Below, one piece after another: positions 6,829-13,961 of a stretch of DNA of 22,664 nucleotides (position 1 is the stretch's first letter; every line of letters begins with the position of its first letter). This DNA comes from Proteobacteria bacterium CAG:495 (GTDB lineage Bacteria > Pseudomonadota > Alphaproteobacteria > RF32 > CAG-239), in the NCBI GenBank assembly GCA_000432275.1, contig HF995294.1, positions 1 to 22,664 on the forward strand, given 5' to 3'. The position numbers and the translations under genes are program-made. The notes beneath the pieces are model-generated. The model had not been told where the DNA came from. It saw only the letters and a program-made list of their open reading frames with translations, and did no database searches.

Positions 6829-7635
6829 ATGGAAGTAATATCTTTAACTGAAGGAAAAATTAACAGAACTTATATTGCCGGCAAAGATGTTATTATCAAA
6901 CAATCTTCTTTTGATGAAATTAAAAACATTGAGATTGCCCGCAAAGCATTGACTAACAAAACAATCCTTTTGGAAAATGATGTTTATATGTTTCATCTGC
7001 CGAAAATTTATGATTATAAAGACGGATGTATTTTTATGGAGTTTTTACAAGGCGATAATTTGGAGTTAGACTTGAGAAACTCTACAAAACATCAAGATGC
7101 CGCTCAAGATACCAATGATTTATTTCAATATATGTATGAAAATCAGATATTATGGAAAGATTTTGCGCCGCGCAACATCATTATTGACAGACAGCGGCAT
7201 ATTGTAAATTTGTGCGATTTTGAAAGAGGTATTGCTTCAGATATTAGAGGAAAACAGTTTTTACAAAATTATGTTTATGAAGAATATGCGGCTTTTTTGT
7301 TACCATATGAAAGGAAATTTCCACAATCTGTGGAAGATATTTTCAACGTTGATGAACGACATCCTGTAGAATTTGATAATATTAAATCCAAAAGAGTTAA
7401 AAGTCTTATTGAAGCTATGTGTTTGCCTAAAGATAACCTCAACTCTCAAACAATTGCCAATATGAACAAAATGATTGTTATGGCTGAAACACCCTATAAA
7501 AAGGGTGGACAACTTGTTTTTCCTATCATTGAATTGGAGCAAATTAAAGATAGATCTTATTCTCAATTTGCAAAGCGCATTGTTCAAATCAACAAAACAA
7601 GAGGAAATACTCATGGTAACGGTGGTAGACTATAA
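6829..7635 (+). CDS. Protein-kinase-fold phosphotransferase (APH/RIO/Bud32-like)
   Basis: The 268-aa product has the marks of the kinase-like fold. There is a nucleotide-binding Lys24 (VIIKQ), a hinge-like segment IFMEFLQGDNLE (about 68-79), a catalytic loop WKDFAPRNIII with Asp111 and Asn116, and a metal-binding Asp130 in NLCDFERG, corresponding to the DFG position. The compact size and D-x4-N loop resemble lipopolysaccharide, aminoglycoside and Bud32/RIO kinases more than eukaryote-like Ser/Thr kinases. The C-terminal 110 residues are helical and unrecognised. The substrate is unknown. The start at 6829 is chosen because it follows the Nudix stop by 1 nt; an upstream ATG at 6793 would overlap Nudix by 35 nt. 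The end overlaps the methyltransferase by 23 nt, so the three are probably translated together. Confidence 0.8.
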   Translation: MEVISLTEGKINRTYIAGKDVIIKQSSFDEIKNIEIARKALTNKTILLENDVYMFHLPKIYDYKDGCIFMEFLQGDNLELDLRNSTKHQDAAQDTNDLFQYMYENQILWKDFAPRNIIIDRQRHIVNLCDFERGIASDIRGKQFLQNYVYEEYAAFLLPYERKFPQSVEDIFNVDERHPVEFDNIKSKRVKSLIEAMCLPKDNLNSQTIANMNKMIVMAETPYKKGGQLVFPIIELEQIKDRSYSQFAKRIVQINKTRGNTHGNGGRL

Positions 7636-8389
7636 ACCTTTGGACAATATTTCAGGATTTCAAATCTTAACGGATAATAATCAAAAATTTTTGGCTTGGG
7701 ATAATCAGCAATCCAAATTTCCGATTGGGCCTCAAGGATTTATTCCTAAATCAGGAATTTGTTTTTATGACGTTTTACGCTCAGTTTGCGCTCATAAAAA
7801 AGTTTTAGACTTAGGATGCGGTGAATTGGGGATCATTTCGTTATTTGCATTACAAAATAAAGCGGATAAAGTCACCGCAATAGATATTGATAGTCGTTGT
7901 GTAAATTGGCTTTCACATATCCAAAAAGAATATAGACTACATAATCTTGAAGTATTTATTTCTGATATGTTTCAAAATGTAAATGATAAATATGATATTA
8001 TCGTTTCTAATCCTCCTATTATGCCGATGGAAAATATTGATACCCAAACAGTGCATGATGCAGGAGGAAAAGACGGACGTTTATATTTATATAAAATTAT
8101 AAAAGAAGCCTATAGCTACCTGAATGAAAAAGGAAGTTTATATTTATCGGCATTTTCATTCTTAGGAACAGATGTTCAAACAGGAAAACAAGAAACTATC
8201 AAAGAATATGCTCAAAGTTTAGGTTACCGCCATTTTAATGTTATTAAAAAAGTGCTTAAAACATTATCTCCAAGTTCTGTAACCTATCAACAACTTCCAT
8301 ATATTAAAAAAATTTATCCCTATATGAAAGATATTAAATGCGGAGAAAAAACGGCTGTTGAATTTCAAATTTTACAGATTCAAAAATGA
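7613..8389 (+). CDS. Class I SAM-dependent methyltransferase with NPP motif
   Basis: The 258-aa product has a Rossmann SAM-binding core: motif I VLDLGCGELGI (residues 64-74), acidic motif II AIDID (89-93), SDMF (118-121), and motif IV SNPPIMP (132-138). The NPP motif marks the branch that methylates planar amino groups or related targets (HemK/PrmC, RsmC/RlmG, N6-adenine enzymes). Here Tyr/Phe after NPP is replaced by Ile, so the target atom is uncertain. There is a roughly 50-residue N-terminal segment before the core and no clear target-recognition domain. The ATG at 7613 has AGAGG about 8 nt upstream and lies inside the last codons of the kinase gene. The frame continues open upstream but without a comparable start. 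Confidence 0.8.
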   Translation: MVTVVDYKPLDNISGFQILTDNNQKFLAWDNQQSKFPIGPQGFIPKSGICFYDVLRSVCAHKKVLDLGCGELGIISLFALQNKADKVTAIDIDSRCVNWLSHIQKEYRLHNLEVFISDMFQNVNDKYDIIVSNPPIMPMENIDTQTVHDAGGKDGRLYLYKIIKEAYSYLNEKGSLYLSAFSFLGTDVQTGKQETIKEYAQSLGYRHFNVIKKVLKTLSPSSVTYQQLPYIKKIYPYMKDIKCGEKTAVEFQILQIQK

Positions 8390-8458
8390 TTTTAATAAAT
8401 CCAGCTTGCAAAACGTGAGCATCGTCAATACAAATGGCTGTCAATATTTATAAACAAC

Positions 8459-8487
8459 AAAAGAGTCCTTGAAAAAGGACTCTTTTG
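8459..8487. terminator. Bidirectional intrinsic terminator
   Basis: AAAAGAGTCCTT and AAGGACTCTTTT form a perfect 12-bp stem (8459-8470 with 8475-8486) around GAAA. It serves the methyltransferase on the plus strand and the convergent 410-aa gene on the minus strand. The intergenic stretch 8390-8458 shows nothing else. Confidence 0.88.
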
Positions 8488-8499
8488 CCATAAAGGTAT

Positions 8500-9732
8500 C
8501 TACAGATACATAACGAACAAGACATGAATAAAATCATTTAAGGTTGTATGTACGCTTGCCGGCAACGAAAGATTCTTATATGCCCAATCAACACTACAGC
8601 AAGCAGGCCTAACAATCGGAACCATCCATGCGTCGGCGATGTTTCCTCCCTGCGGATTGCTACTGTATGCCCATTCCTCTCTCCATTTTTCATCAATGCC
8701 AATATTGCGCTGCATTTTCCGGAAACTGTCGCAATGCGCCAACTCAACCAGATGTTCGCGCTTAGGAAAGCTCCATTTTTTATTCGGAAAACAGACAAGC
8801 TTTGAGCAGAATTGCCTAAACTCATCAAAGCTATAACAAACAAACGGATAAGGACGAACAATCGCACGAGTTCCGTCACGGAATGTAAACGGAATGCCCA
8901 AAATCATTTTTTGTTCTACCTGTTCAGACAGTGTTCCGTCTTCATAGACGAACATCAAATTCTTCATATCAGCTTCAGGAAAATAGATGCGTTTTCTTAC
9001 CTCCGGCATTGACAGAAGCTCTTTATAATCTTCCGTCTTTAATGGATCAGAGGCAACGAGTTTATCGTTGAGAACATAAAAAACATTCGGTGAAAACTCA
9101 TACAAAACCCAAAAAATTTGATTGGAAACATCTTTTGCTCCGGTGCTGACCAGCAGCAATTTGTGATTTTTCCGCAAGTCCAGCTCAGGCTTTCCTTCCT
9201 CAGCAAACGTCGTGACAACCATGCCCTGCAGCTTCAGAAACGGCTCATTCTTAATTTGATATTTTTCGCACAATTTGTTATAGCTGTCTATGATTAACGG
9301 ACGTTTTATCCTATTATAGAAACGGTCGTCACAACTCCAGAAAGCTGACAACAAATCTTCGGGGAGTTTCGCAAAGCCGGCTGCAGTCAAGCTGTTATCC
9401 AGGATATCCCTAACATTTTCGATTTCTTTTAAATCACGAAGAGATGGCATCTTATAAAGTTTGACGTCTTTGCTTGAACAAGGGGCTTCCGTTAAAGCTT
9501 TGACAGGCAGATAATTTCCCTTCTCATTGATAAATATACCGACAATATTTCCCGGATTATCTGCCGAAGCAGAACAGTACCAACCTCTTTTACGGCTCCA
9601 ACACAAATAATCGCCGGGAAGAATTCCGGAATGAATTATCGGAACATTATTTTCATCAAACGTAATAACGACGCGACGATTGCCAATCGCAATTGTACGA
9701 TTAACAGTTTTTAGATATTCCATGTCTTTCAT
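8500..9732 (-). CDS. Unrecognised 410-aa protein
   Basis: I do not recognise this protein. It has no signal peptide, transmembrane segment, nucleotide-binding motif or repeat that I can see. It is mixed alpha/beta and rich in Trp, Tyr and Cys. Notable segments are SGILPGDYLCWSRKRGWYC near residue 35, EFSPNVFYVLNDKLV in the middle, and a C-terminal block with EWAYSSNPQGGNIADAW and PACCSVDWAYK, loosely like the Trp/Ser-rich repeats of DUF1566-type secreted proteins. Two starts are possible, ATG 9732 and ATG 9723; neither has a strong ribosome-binding site. A weak minus-strand promoter (TTGTAA, 18 nt, TATAAC) may lie upstream. It is a single gene facing the Nudix operon across a shared terminator. 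The frame is long and intact, so it is likely real. Confidence 0.7.
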   Translation of the reverse strand: MKDMEYLKTVNRTIAIGNRRVVITFDENNVPIIHSGILPGDYLCWSRKRGWYCSASADNPGNIVGIFINEKGNYLPVKALTEAPCSSKDVKLYKMPSLRDLKEIENVRDILDNSLTAAGFAKLPEDLLSAFWSCDDRFYNRIKRPLIIDSYNKLCEKYQIKNEPFLKLQGMVVTTFAEEGKPELDLRKNHKLLLVSTGAKDVSNQIFWVLYEFSPNVFYVLNDKLVASDPLKTEDYKELLSMPEVRKRIYFPEADMKNLMFVYEDGTLSEQVEQKMILGIPFTFRDGTRAIVRPYPFVCYSFDEFRQFCSKLVCFPNKKWSFPKREHLVELAHCDSFRKMQRNIGIDEKWREEWAYSSNPQGGNIADAWMVPIVRPACCSVDWAYKNLSLPASVHTTLNDFIHVLFVMYL

Positions 9733-10008
9733 AAATGATAATTTTTATGTTAATAAATAAAATAATTTGCAGTTATAGGAAAATTGTACAAAATTTTACA
9801 ACAAAATCAATCTTTATTTTAAACAGCGGCTAATCATTTGAAATATCATTAAATTACATATCCTCAACAAAAGCGGCAGTATCAGGAAGACATCGTGCGC
9901 CGAAGAGGCCGATGCACAAAAAACGCCGTTTTGCCGTGTACATTCCGCTTTGGGACATATTTGGCCATCATTGCCCGAAAGCAAAGCCATGAACTTCAGC
10001 TTAGTCTT

Positions 10009-10542
10009 TTATGGAGCCGTACTTTTTTGGGGCACGAAGAAATCTTCTCGCCAAGCCCCTTCCAATTTAAGCAGTTCTATCTTTTTGTTAATTCCCCCGG
10101 CATAACCGGTCAGGCTTCCGGAGGCCCCGACAACACGGTGGCAGGGCACGATAATCGAAATTTCATTATGTCCGACAGCACCGCCGACAGCCTGTGCGGA
10201 CATTTTGGCCAATCCCTTTTTGCCGGCCAGGATTTGCGCTATTTCACCGTAGGTTTTTGTCTGACCATAAGGAATAGCGTACAGAATCTCCCATACTTCA
10301 TTTTGAAAAGGCGTTCCGATAAAATGAAGCGGCAGCTTAAAATTCGGTTCTTTGCCGGCAAAATATATGTCCAACCACCTTTTGGCCTCTTGAAGAACGG
10401 GCAAATCTTTTTCCTTATGCTCTTTGTCCAGATACAGGGCAAAGTATTTCTGCCCCTCAAACCATAAGCCGGTCAGACCGATTTCGTCTGCGGCTAAAAG
10501 AATGTTGCCCAAAGGCGATTTATATTGGCAGGTGTATTGCAT
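10009..10542 (-). CDS. ogt: Methylated-DNA-[protein]-cysteine S-methyltransferase
   Basis: This is a suicide DNA-repair enzyme that moves the alkyl group from O6-alkylguanine to its own cysteine. The 177-aa product has the N-terminal ribonuclease-like domain (SPLGNILLAADEIGLTGLWF) and the C-terminal methyltransferase domain. That domain has the helix-turn-helix segment IPYGQTKTYGEIAQ, the arginine-finger region replaced by AQAVGGAVGHN (the usual Arg of ARAVGxAxxxNP is Gln here), and the acceptor Cys134 in IVPCHRVVGA. A lone Ogt/MGMT-type protein without the AdaA domain is the best reading. The start ATG 10540-10542 has AAGGGA about 10 nt upstream. tag, which repairs a different alkylation lesion, lies 0.9 kb away. 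Confidence 0.93.
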   Translation of the reverse strand: MQYTCQYKSPLGNILLAADEIGLTGLWFEGQKYFALYLDKEHKEKDLPVLQEAKRWLDIYFAGKEPNFKLPLHFIGTPFQNEVWEILYAIPYGQTKTYGEIAQILAGKKGLAKMSAQAVGGAVGHNEISIIVPCHRVVGASGSLTGYAGGINKKIELLKLEGAWREDFFVPQKSTAP

Positions 10543-10655
10543 TTATCTTACGTCCCTTTAAATTTTTTTTTAGTTTATAAAATAAACTTTTCTAAAGCAA
10601 GGGCTTTGTTTTTATGAGAGATATCGACCGGCTTTGCCCTAAGCGGTTTCAAAAC

Positions 10656-10683
10656 TTGCTTTTTTCGTTCTTTAAGCTATTCT
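10656..10683 (+). promoter_or_regulatory. Candidate promoter for the YjbR-family gene
   Basis: TTGCTT (10656-10661), 16 nt, TATTCT (10678-10683). The predicted start near 10690 leaves only about 6 nt before the ATG at 10696, which favours the second ATG at 10714. Confidence 0.4.
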
Positions 10684-10713
10684 GGTTTTAGGTTTATGAC
10701 TGGGTTACAAACA

Positions 10714-11379
10714 ATGATTTTCGATGACGTATTTAAAAATAAAATTCCGCTCCCCGACAAGCTGCTTTCCTACGGTTTTTCCTTGGACGAAGGTACTTAC
10801 GTTTACAACTGCAAAATTGTCGACAACCAATTCGACTTAACCGTTTACGTTGCTCAAAGCGGACAGATTTGTACCAAGGTTATCGACTCAAACACCGGAG
10901 ACGAATACAGGCTGCATCTGGTAGAAAGCGTTGTCGGAAGCTTTATCGGCAAAGTCCGCGCGGATTATCTCGACGTTTTGCAAAAAATTGCCGACAATTG
11001 TTTTGAAACCAAAATATTCCAAAGCGAATACGCCGACAAAATCATTCAATACGTCAGAGAAAAATACCGGCACGAATTAGAATATTTATGGCAGAAATTT
11101 CCCGAGAACGCCATCGTCCGACGCTCCGACAATCAGAAATGGTATCTTGCCCTGCTGACCGTGGAGAAGAACAAACTCGGACTGGACGGCAGAGGGAAAA
11201 CCGAAATCATCGACTTAAGAATCAATCCGGATGAACTGAAAGACATAGCCGACGGAAAGAAATATTTTTTAGGTTATCATATGAACAAAAAACACTGGGT
11301 TACCATTTGCCTGGACGGTTCTGTGGATTTGCAGGAGATATTCGACCGTATTGACGCCAGTTACGCTTTGGCAAAGTAA
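10714..11379 (+). CDS. MmcQ/YjbR family protein with extra N-terminal domain
   Basis: YjbR-family proteins have a CyaY-like alpha/beta fold and are often annotated as DNA-binding; their biochemical role is unsettled. The C-terminal half carries the full family pattern: EYLWQKFPENAIVRRSDNQKWYLALL, KLGLDGRGKTEIIDLR, and the terminal YHMNKKHWVTICLDGS and IFDRIDASYALAK. The first 85 or so residues are an additional domain (FKNKIPLPDKLLSYGF...GSFIGKVRADY) that commonly precedes YjbR in gut Firmicutes-type homologues, so horizontal transfer is possible. The start at 10714 (MIFDDVFKNK) is preferred, since homologues begin near this point. The ATG at 10696 would add six residues, and neither has a strong ribosome-binding site. 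It lies between two alkylation-repair genes but is transcribed in the opposite direction. Confidence 0.82.
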   Translation: MIFDDVFKNKIPLPDKLLSYGFSLDEGTYVYNCKIVDNQFDLTVYVAQSGQICTKVIDSNTGDEYRLHLVESVVGSFIGKVRADYLDVLQKIADNCFETKIFQSEYADKIIQYVREKYRHELEYLWQKFPENAIVRRSDNQKWYLALLTVEKNKLGLDGRGKTEIIDLRINPDELKDIADGKKYFLGYHMNKKHWVTICLDGSVDLQEIFDRIDASYALAK

Positions 11380-11412
11380 AAATGACGACGCTTGCCTTAT
11401 GCGGCTACACGT

Positions 11413-12006
11413 CTACCCGTTCGCTATGGTTACGGTGGGAAAATTGTCGACTATTTTTTTATAGCAGGGACAACCGATATCGTGGTCATTGATTATTCCG
11501 CAAGCCTGCAAATGAGAATACACGGTTATTGCCCCGAGATATTTAAATCCTTCGTTTTTCAAGTCTTTGCTTATTTTTTCGGACAAATCATTGCTTGCCG
11601 GAACCTCCCCTCTGCCGTGACTCGGATAAATAATGGTTTTTCCGCCGCTGTAAGCCCACAGGTATTCGGAAAAGCTGCCGTATTTTTTGCGAATGTTCTG
11701 AAAACAGCGGGCATTGTTGATAACGGCCCTGATTTTACGTTCGGAACGAATCATATTCTCGGTATTCATAATACGTTCAACGTCTTTGTCGTCATATGCG
11801 GCAACCTTGTCATATTCAAAATTGTCAAAACATTTTTGAAACGTTTGGCGTTTGCGCAGCATCAACTCCCAACTCAGACCGCACTGCATCACTTCCATCA
11901 TCAGGTATTCAAACTGTTTTCTGTCGTCATAAACCGGAATGCCCCATTCGGTATCATGATAAATCCGGTCGATTTCCGAAGCGGAATCCCATCCGCAATA
12001 GCTCAT
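11413..12006 (-). CDS. tag: DNA-3-methyladenine glycosylase I
   Basis: Tag excises 3-methyladenine from alkylated DNA as the first step of base-excision repair. The 197-aa product matches the family throughout, and the key residues fall at the same numbers as in E. coli Tag: zinc ligands Cys4, His17, His175 and Cys179, and Glu38 in the base-recognition pocket. Typical segments are CGWDSASEIDRIYHDTEWG, VYDDRKQFEYLMMEVMQCGLSW and GFKYLGAITVYSHLQACGIINDH. The ATG at 12006-12004 follows AAGGAAATTGGAAG. It lies 78 nt downstream of the HExxH gene on the same strand with no terminator between, so read-through is possible. It converges with the YjbR gene across only 33 nt. Confidence 0.96.
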   Translation of the reverse strand: MSYCGWDSASEIDRIYHDTEWGIPVYDDRKQFEYLMMEVMQCGLSWELMLRKRQTFQKCFDNFEYDKVAAYDDKDVERIMNTENMIRSERKIRAVINNARCFQNIRKKYGSFSEYLWAYSGGKTIIYPSHGRGEVPASNDLSEKISKDLKNEGFKYLGAITVYSHLQACGIINDHDIGCPCYKKIVDNFPTVTIANG

Positions 12007-12084
12007 CTTCCAATTTCCTTTCTTTAGTTTTTATGCATATAACAAACAACTGCAATTTGGCGGCAATCTCCTGTCCGCGGTCGG

Positions 12085-13314
12085 TTAATCGCGAAAGTTT
12101 TGCCGGACAATGCCAAAACTGCCGTTCACGTTCTGCCGCATAATTCTGCCGGCGCCGCCGCCCAAATTGTCCCTGCTTGTTCCCAGTCCGCGAAGCTCTT
12201 TCAGTCTCTCGGCCCGGTCCTGAGACGTTTTTTCCCGCTTTTCCGCGGGCTTTGCAATAAACTTGTCATCAGACAAATCAGGAATCTTTTTCTTTTTGGG
12301 CGTTTTCTTGTACATATATTTGAAATCTTCCATAGATTCTTTTAAGTCCTCCAAATCTTCGGGGCTTTCACTCTCGTCAATCAGGCCTAATTCTTTCAAA
12401 TTTTCGATTTGTTCTTCAACGGTAACTATCTGTTCGCCGGAATCTTCCTCCAGTTCGATAACGCTTTTCGGGTTATGCCTTGTCAAATAGCCTTTCTTTT
12501 TTTGCCGGTTTGTCGCCTGCAACGAAGGGATAACCGTTATTCCCTCGTCTATCAGCTCTTGCCGGAGGACTGCAATTTCCGCTTCATTGCCTTTTTGCAC
12601 CGTTTCGCTTATTTTGAGAATTTCATCAGAATTGCATTTAAAATCCGTTTCGCGATATTTGTTGAAATTTACACCGCCGATTGTCAAAATCCGTTCAAGC
12701 GCCTTATTATAGTTCTGCTCGTCGGAACGGGCATATTTTCCCACTCTGCAAAAATACTCTTTTGCCTTGGCGGCGCTTTGTTTCTCGTAAAACTTTCCGT
12801 ATTTGTTATTCCACTCTTCCATTGTTTGGTTCATTATAAACGACATTTCGCGGTCAAAGCTCCGGATATCGTGCGCGGATTCAAAAGGCGTGATTTCTCC
12901 GTTTTTAACGGCGTCGGCGTAATAAGAAAAATCTTTGCTATCATCATTGAAAACCTCAATATTTCCGGTTTTCAGATATTCGTTGCGGCGCAAGACCAGC
13001 TCCCGGATTTTCTGTCCGACTTCATCGAAGCGGTCCACCCGGAAAATTTGCTCGGGACTCATTGCCAAATGATAAACGTCGGCACCTTCCCGGTGGCCGG
13101 ATTCATGAACCAGCGTAGCGTCCAGTTCCAGCTCCGAACGATTTTGGGTGCTGCCATCGGACGTAAAAACGTAAATCTGATCGGCACCTGCATAAAACAT
13201 CCCTTTGTAGACCCCCGCCGGTCCGGAAGTATAGACATCCAGATATTCGACTTTTTCTTTTTTGTCGCTGTAGGCTTTCTGCTGTTTTTTTAATTTCTCA
13301 ATCAAACTTGTCAT
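12085..13314 (-). CDS. Putative HExxH metallopeptidase
   Basis: The 409-aa product has a zincin-like motif ATLVHESGHREGADV with His70, Glu71 and His74, typical of zinc metallopeptidases. It follows a beta-rich segment (GMFYAGADQIYVFTSDG) that could be the strand leading into the active site. The third zinc ligand is not obvious; His82 and several downstream acidic residues are candidates. Residues from about 280 onward are highly charged (Lys/Glu-rich, with a KKTPKKKKIPD stretch) and look disordered or coiled-coil. There is no signal peptide or membrane segment, so it is probably cytoplasmic or exported by a non-Sec route. The start ATG 13314-13312 lies 3 nt after the TerB-gene stop, with GGAGGGG inside that gene as ribosome-binding site, so the pair is translationally coupled. 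Activity is inferred from the motif alone. Confidence 0.65.
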   Translation of the reverse strand: MTSLIEKLKKQQKAYSDKKEKVEYLDVYTSGPAGVYKGMFYAGADQIYVFTSDGSTQNRSELELDATLVHESGHREGADVYHLAMSPEQIFRVDRFDEVGQKIRELVLRRNEYLKTGNIEVFNDDSKDFSYYADAVKNGEITPFESAHDIRSFDREMSFIMNQTMEEWNNKYGKFYEKQSAAKAKEYFCRVGKYARSDEQNYNKALERILTIGGVNFNKYRETDFKCNSDEILKISETVQKGNEAEIAVLRQELIDEGITVIPSLQATNRQKKKGYLTRHNPKSVIELEEDSGEQIVTVEEQIENLKELGLIDESESPEDLEDLKESMEDFKYMYKKTPKKKKIPDLSDDKFIAKPAEKREKTSQDRAERLKELRGLGTSRDNLGGGAGRIMRQNVNGSFGIVRQNFRD

Positions 13315-13317
13315 GGG

Positions 13318-13740
13318 CTACCCCTCCATGATTTTTCCGGCTCTGACCTGCAAGAGCTTATAGTCCAAAATCAGCTGGTTCAGCTCCAAAACAAGCCGTT
13401 CGTCAATCTCCAGCGCCCGGGCAGCCTCTTCAACAAAAGACATCTCCTTTTCATCAAAATCATCGTCTATATGGGCGATAATCAAAAGCTCCCGCAGCAG
13501 CAACATCGCTTTTTTGCGATTTCCGGCAAGCGCTTTCATCTCATTGAGAAGCATACTTTTAGGCTGCGGATTTTTCAAAACCTCGCTGCACCCCGCAACA
13601 TCATAAAGCCTTGCCAGCTCGTGGGCCAGCGCGCGCTCCTTATCGTCTATGCGGCCGTCAGCCTTTATCATTGCAAGCAAAGACCTGAGAAACAAAAGTT
13701 TCTCATCGGCATTCAGCGTTGAAATAAAGTCGTCTTCCAT
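13318..13740 (-). CDS. TerB-domain (tellurite-resistance-like) protein
   Basis: The 140-aa all-helical product has the duplicated acidic metal-binding loops of the TerB/DjlA-N fold: ADGRIDDKE (residues 27-35) and HIDDDFDEKE (90-99). TerB-like domains bind divalent metal and act as accessory modules at membranes or in ter/stress and conflict systems; a single domain does not show tellurite resistance. The start ATG 13740-13738 has CGGAG about 7 nt upstream. It is directly coupled to the HExxH protein downstream, suggesting the two form one unit, perhaps a metal-responsive adaptor plus peptidase. A TATAAT (13773-13768 on the minus strand) is a plausible -10 box with no good -35. Confidence 0.75.
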   Translation of the reverse strand: MEDDFISTLNADEKLLFLRSLLAMIKADGRIDDKERALAHELARLYDVAGCSEVLKNPQPKSMLLNEMKALAGNRKKAMLLLRELLIIAHIDDDFDEKEMSFVEEAARALEIDERLVLELNQLILDYKLLQVRAGKIMEG

Positions 13741-13819
13741 ACAAATCTCCGTTCTGCTTATATGTATTATAACCTATCTTATAAAAAAATAATATGAAGA
13801 TTTTATGAAGCCGGGAGAT

Positions 13820-13837
13820 TTTAGGCGTTTGCCTAAA
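13820..13837. repeat. Short perfect palindrome between terB-like gene and hydrolase
   Basis: TTTAGGC (13820-13826), loop GTTT, GCCTAAA (13831-13837). It has no T-run. It sits between two divergent genes and could be a regulator site. No second copy was seen in the window. Confidence 0.4.
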
Positions 13838-13889
13838 CGGAAATTTGCACAGGCAAGAGGTTTAAATATGCATACTGTAAAATAACATC

Positions 13890-13920
13890 TTGACTTAGAG
13901 TATACTCTAAAAATTAAAGT
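13890..13920 (+). promoter_or_regulatory. MerR-family-type promoter/operator of the hydrolase gene
   Basis: TTGACT (13890-13895) and TAAAGT (13915-13920) are separated by 19 nt, longer than the normal 17. The spacer holds a perfect 16-bp palindrome, TTAGAGTATACTCTAA (13895-13910). A 19-bp spacer filled by a dyad is the hallmark of MerR-family promoters, where the activator untwists the DNA. The sequence resembles operators of the NmlR/AdhR-type thiol or aldehyde-stress branch, as far as I recall. A near-identical element precedes the DXS-like gene. Confidence 0.75.
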
Positions 13921-13961
13921 ATAAACGTAATTGTACATTTTATGTTGCAGAGGAGAAAAAT

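Noticed and set aside
5859..8460. tRNA-Glu as the attachment site of an integrative element carrying the AT-rich operon
   Set aside because: I found no repeat of the tRNA 3' end downstream, and there is no integrase. An older transfer remains possible but is not shown.
9880..10008. 28-codon minus-strand frame (about 9889-9975) after the ogt gene
   Set aside because: It is short, with no ribosome-binding site and no family resemblance. The 276-nt spacer 9733-10008 otherwise shows only AT-rich sequence.
11392..12027. Plus-strand open frame covering tag
   Set aside because: The minus strand encodes Tag with all zinc ligands and Glu38 at the family positions.
12409..13293. Long open frame (294 codons) antisense to the HExxH gene
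   Set aside because: Phe/Ile-rich translation typical of the complement of a Lys/Glu-rich gene. The minus-strand gene has a good ribosome-binding site and is coupled to its neighbour.
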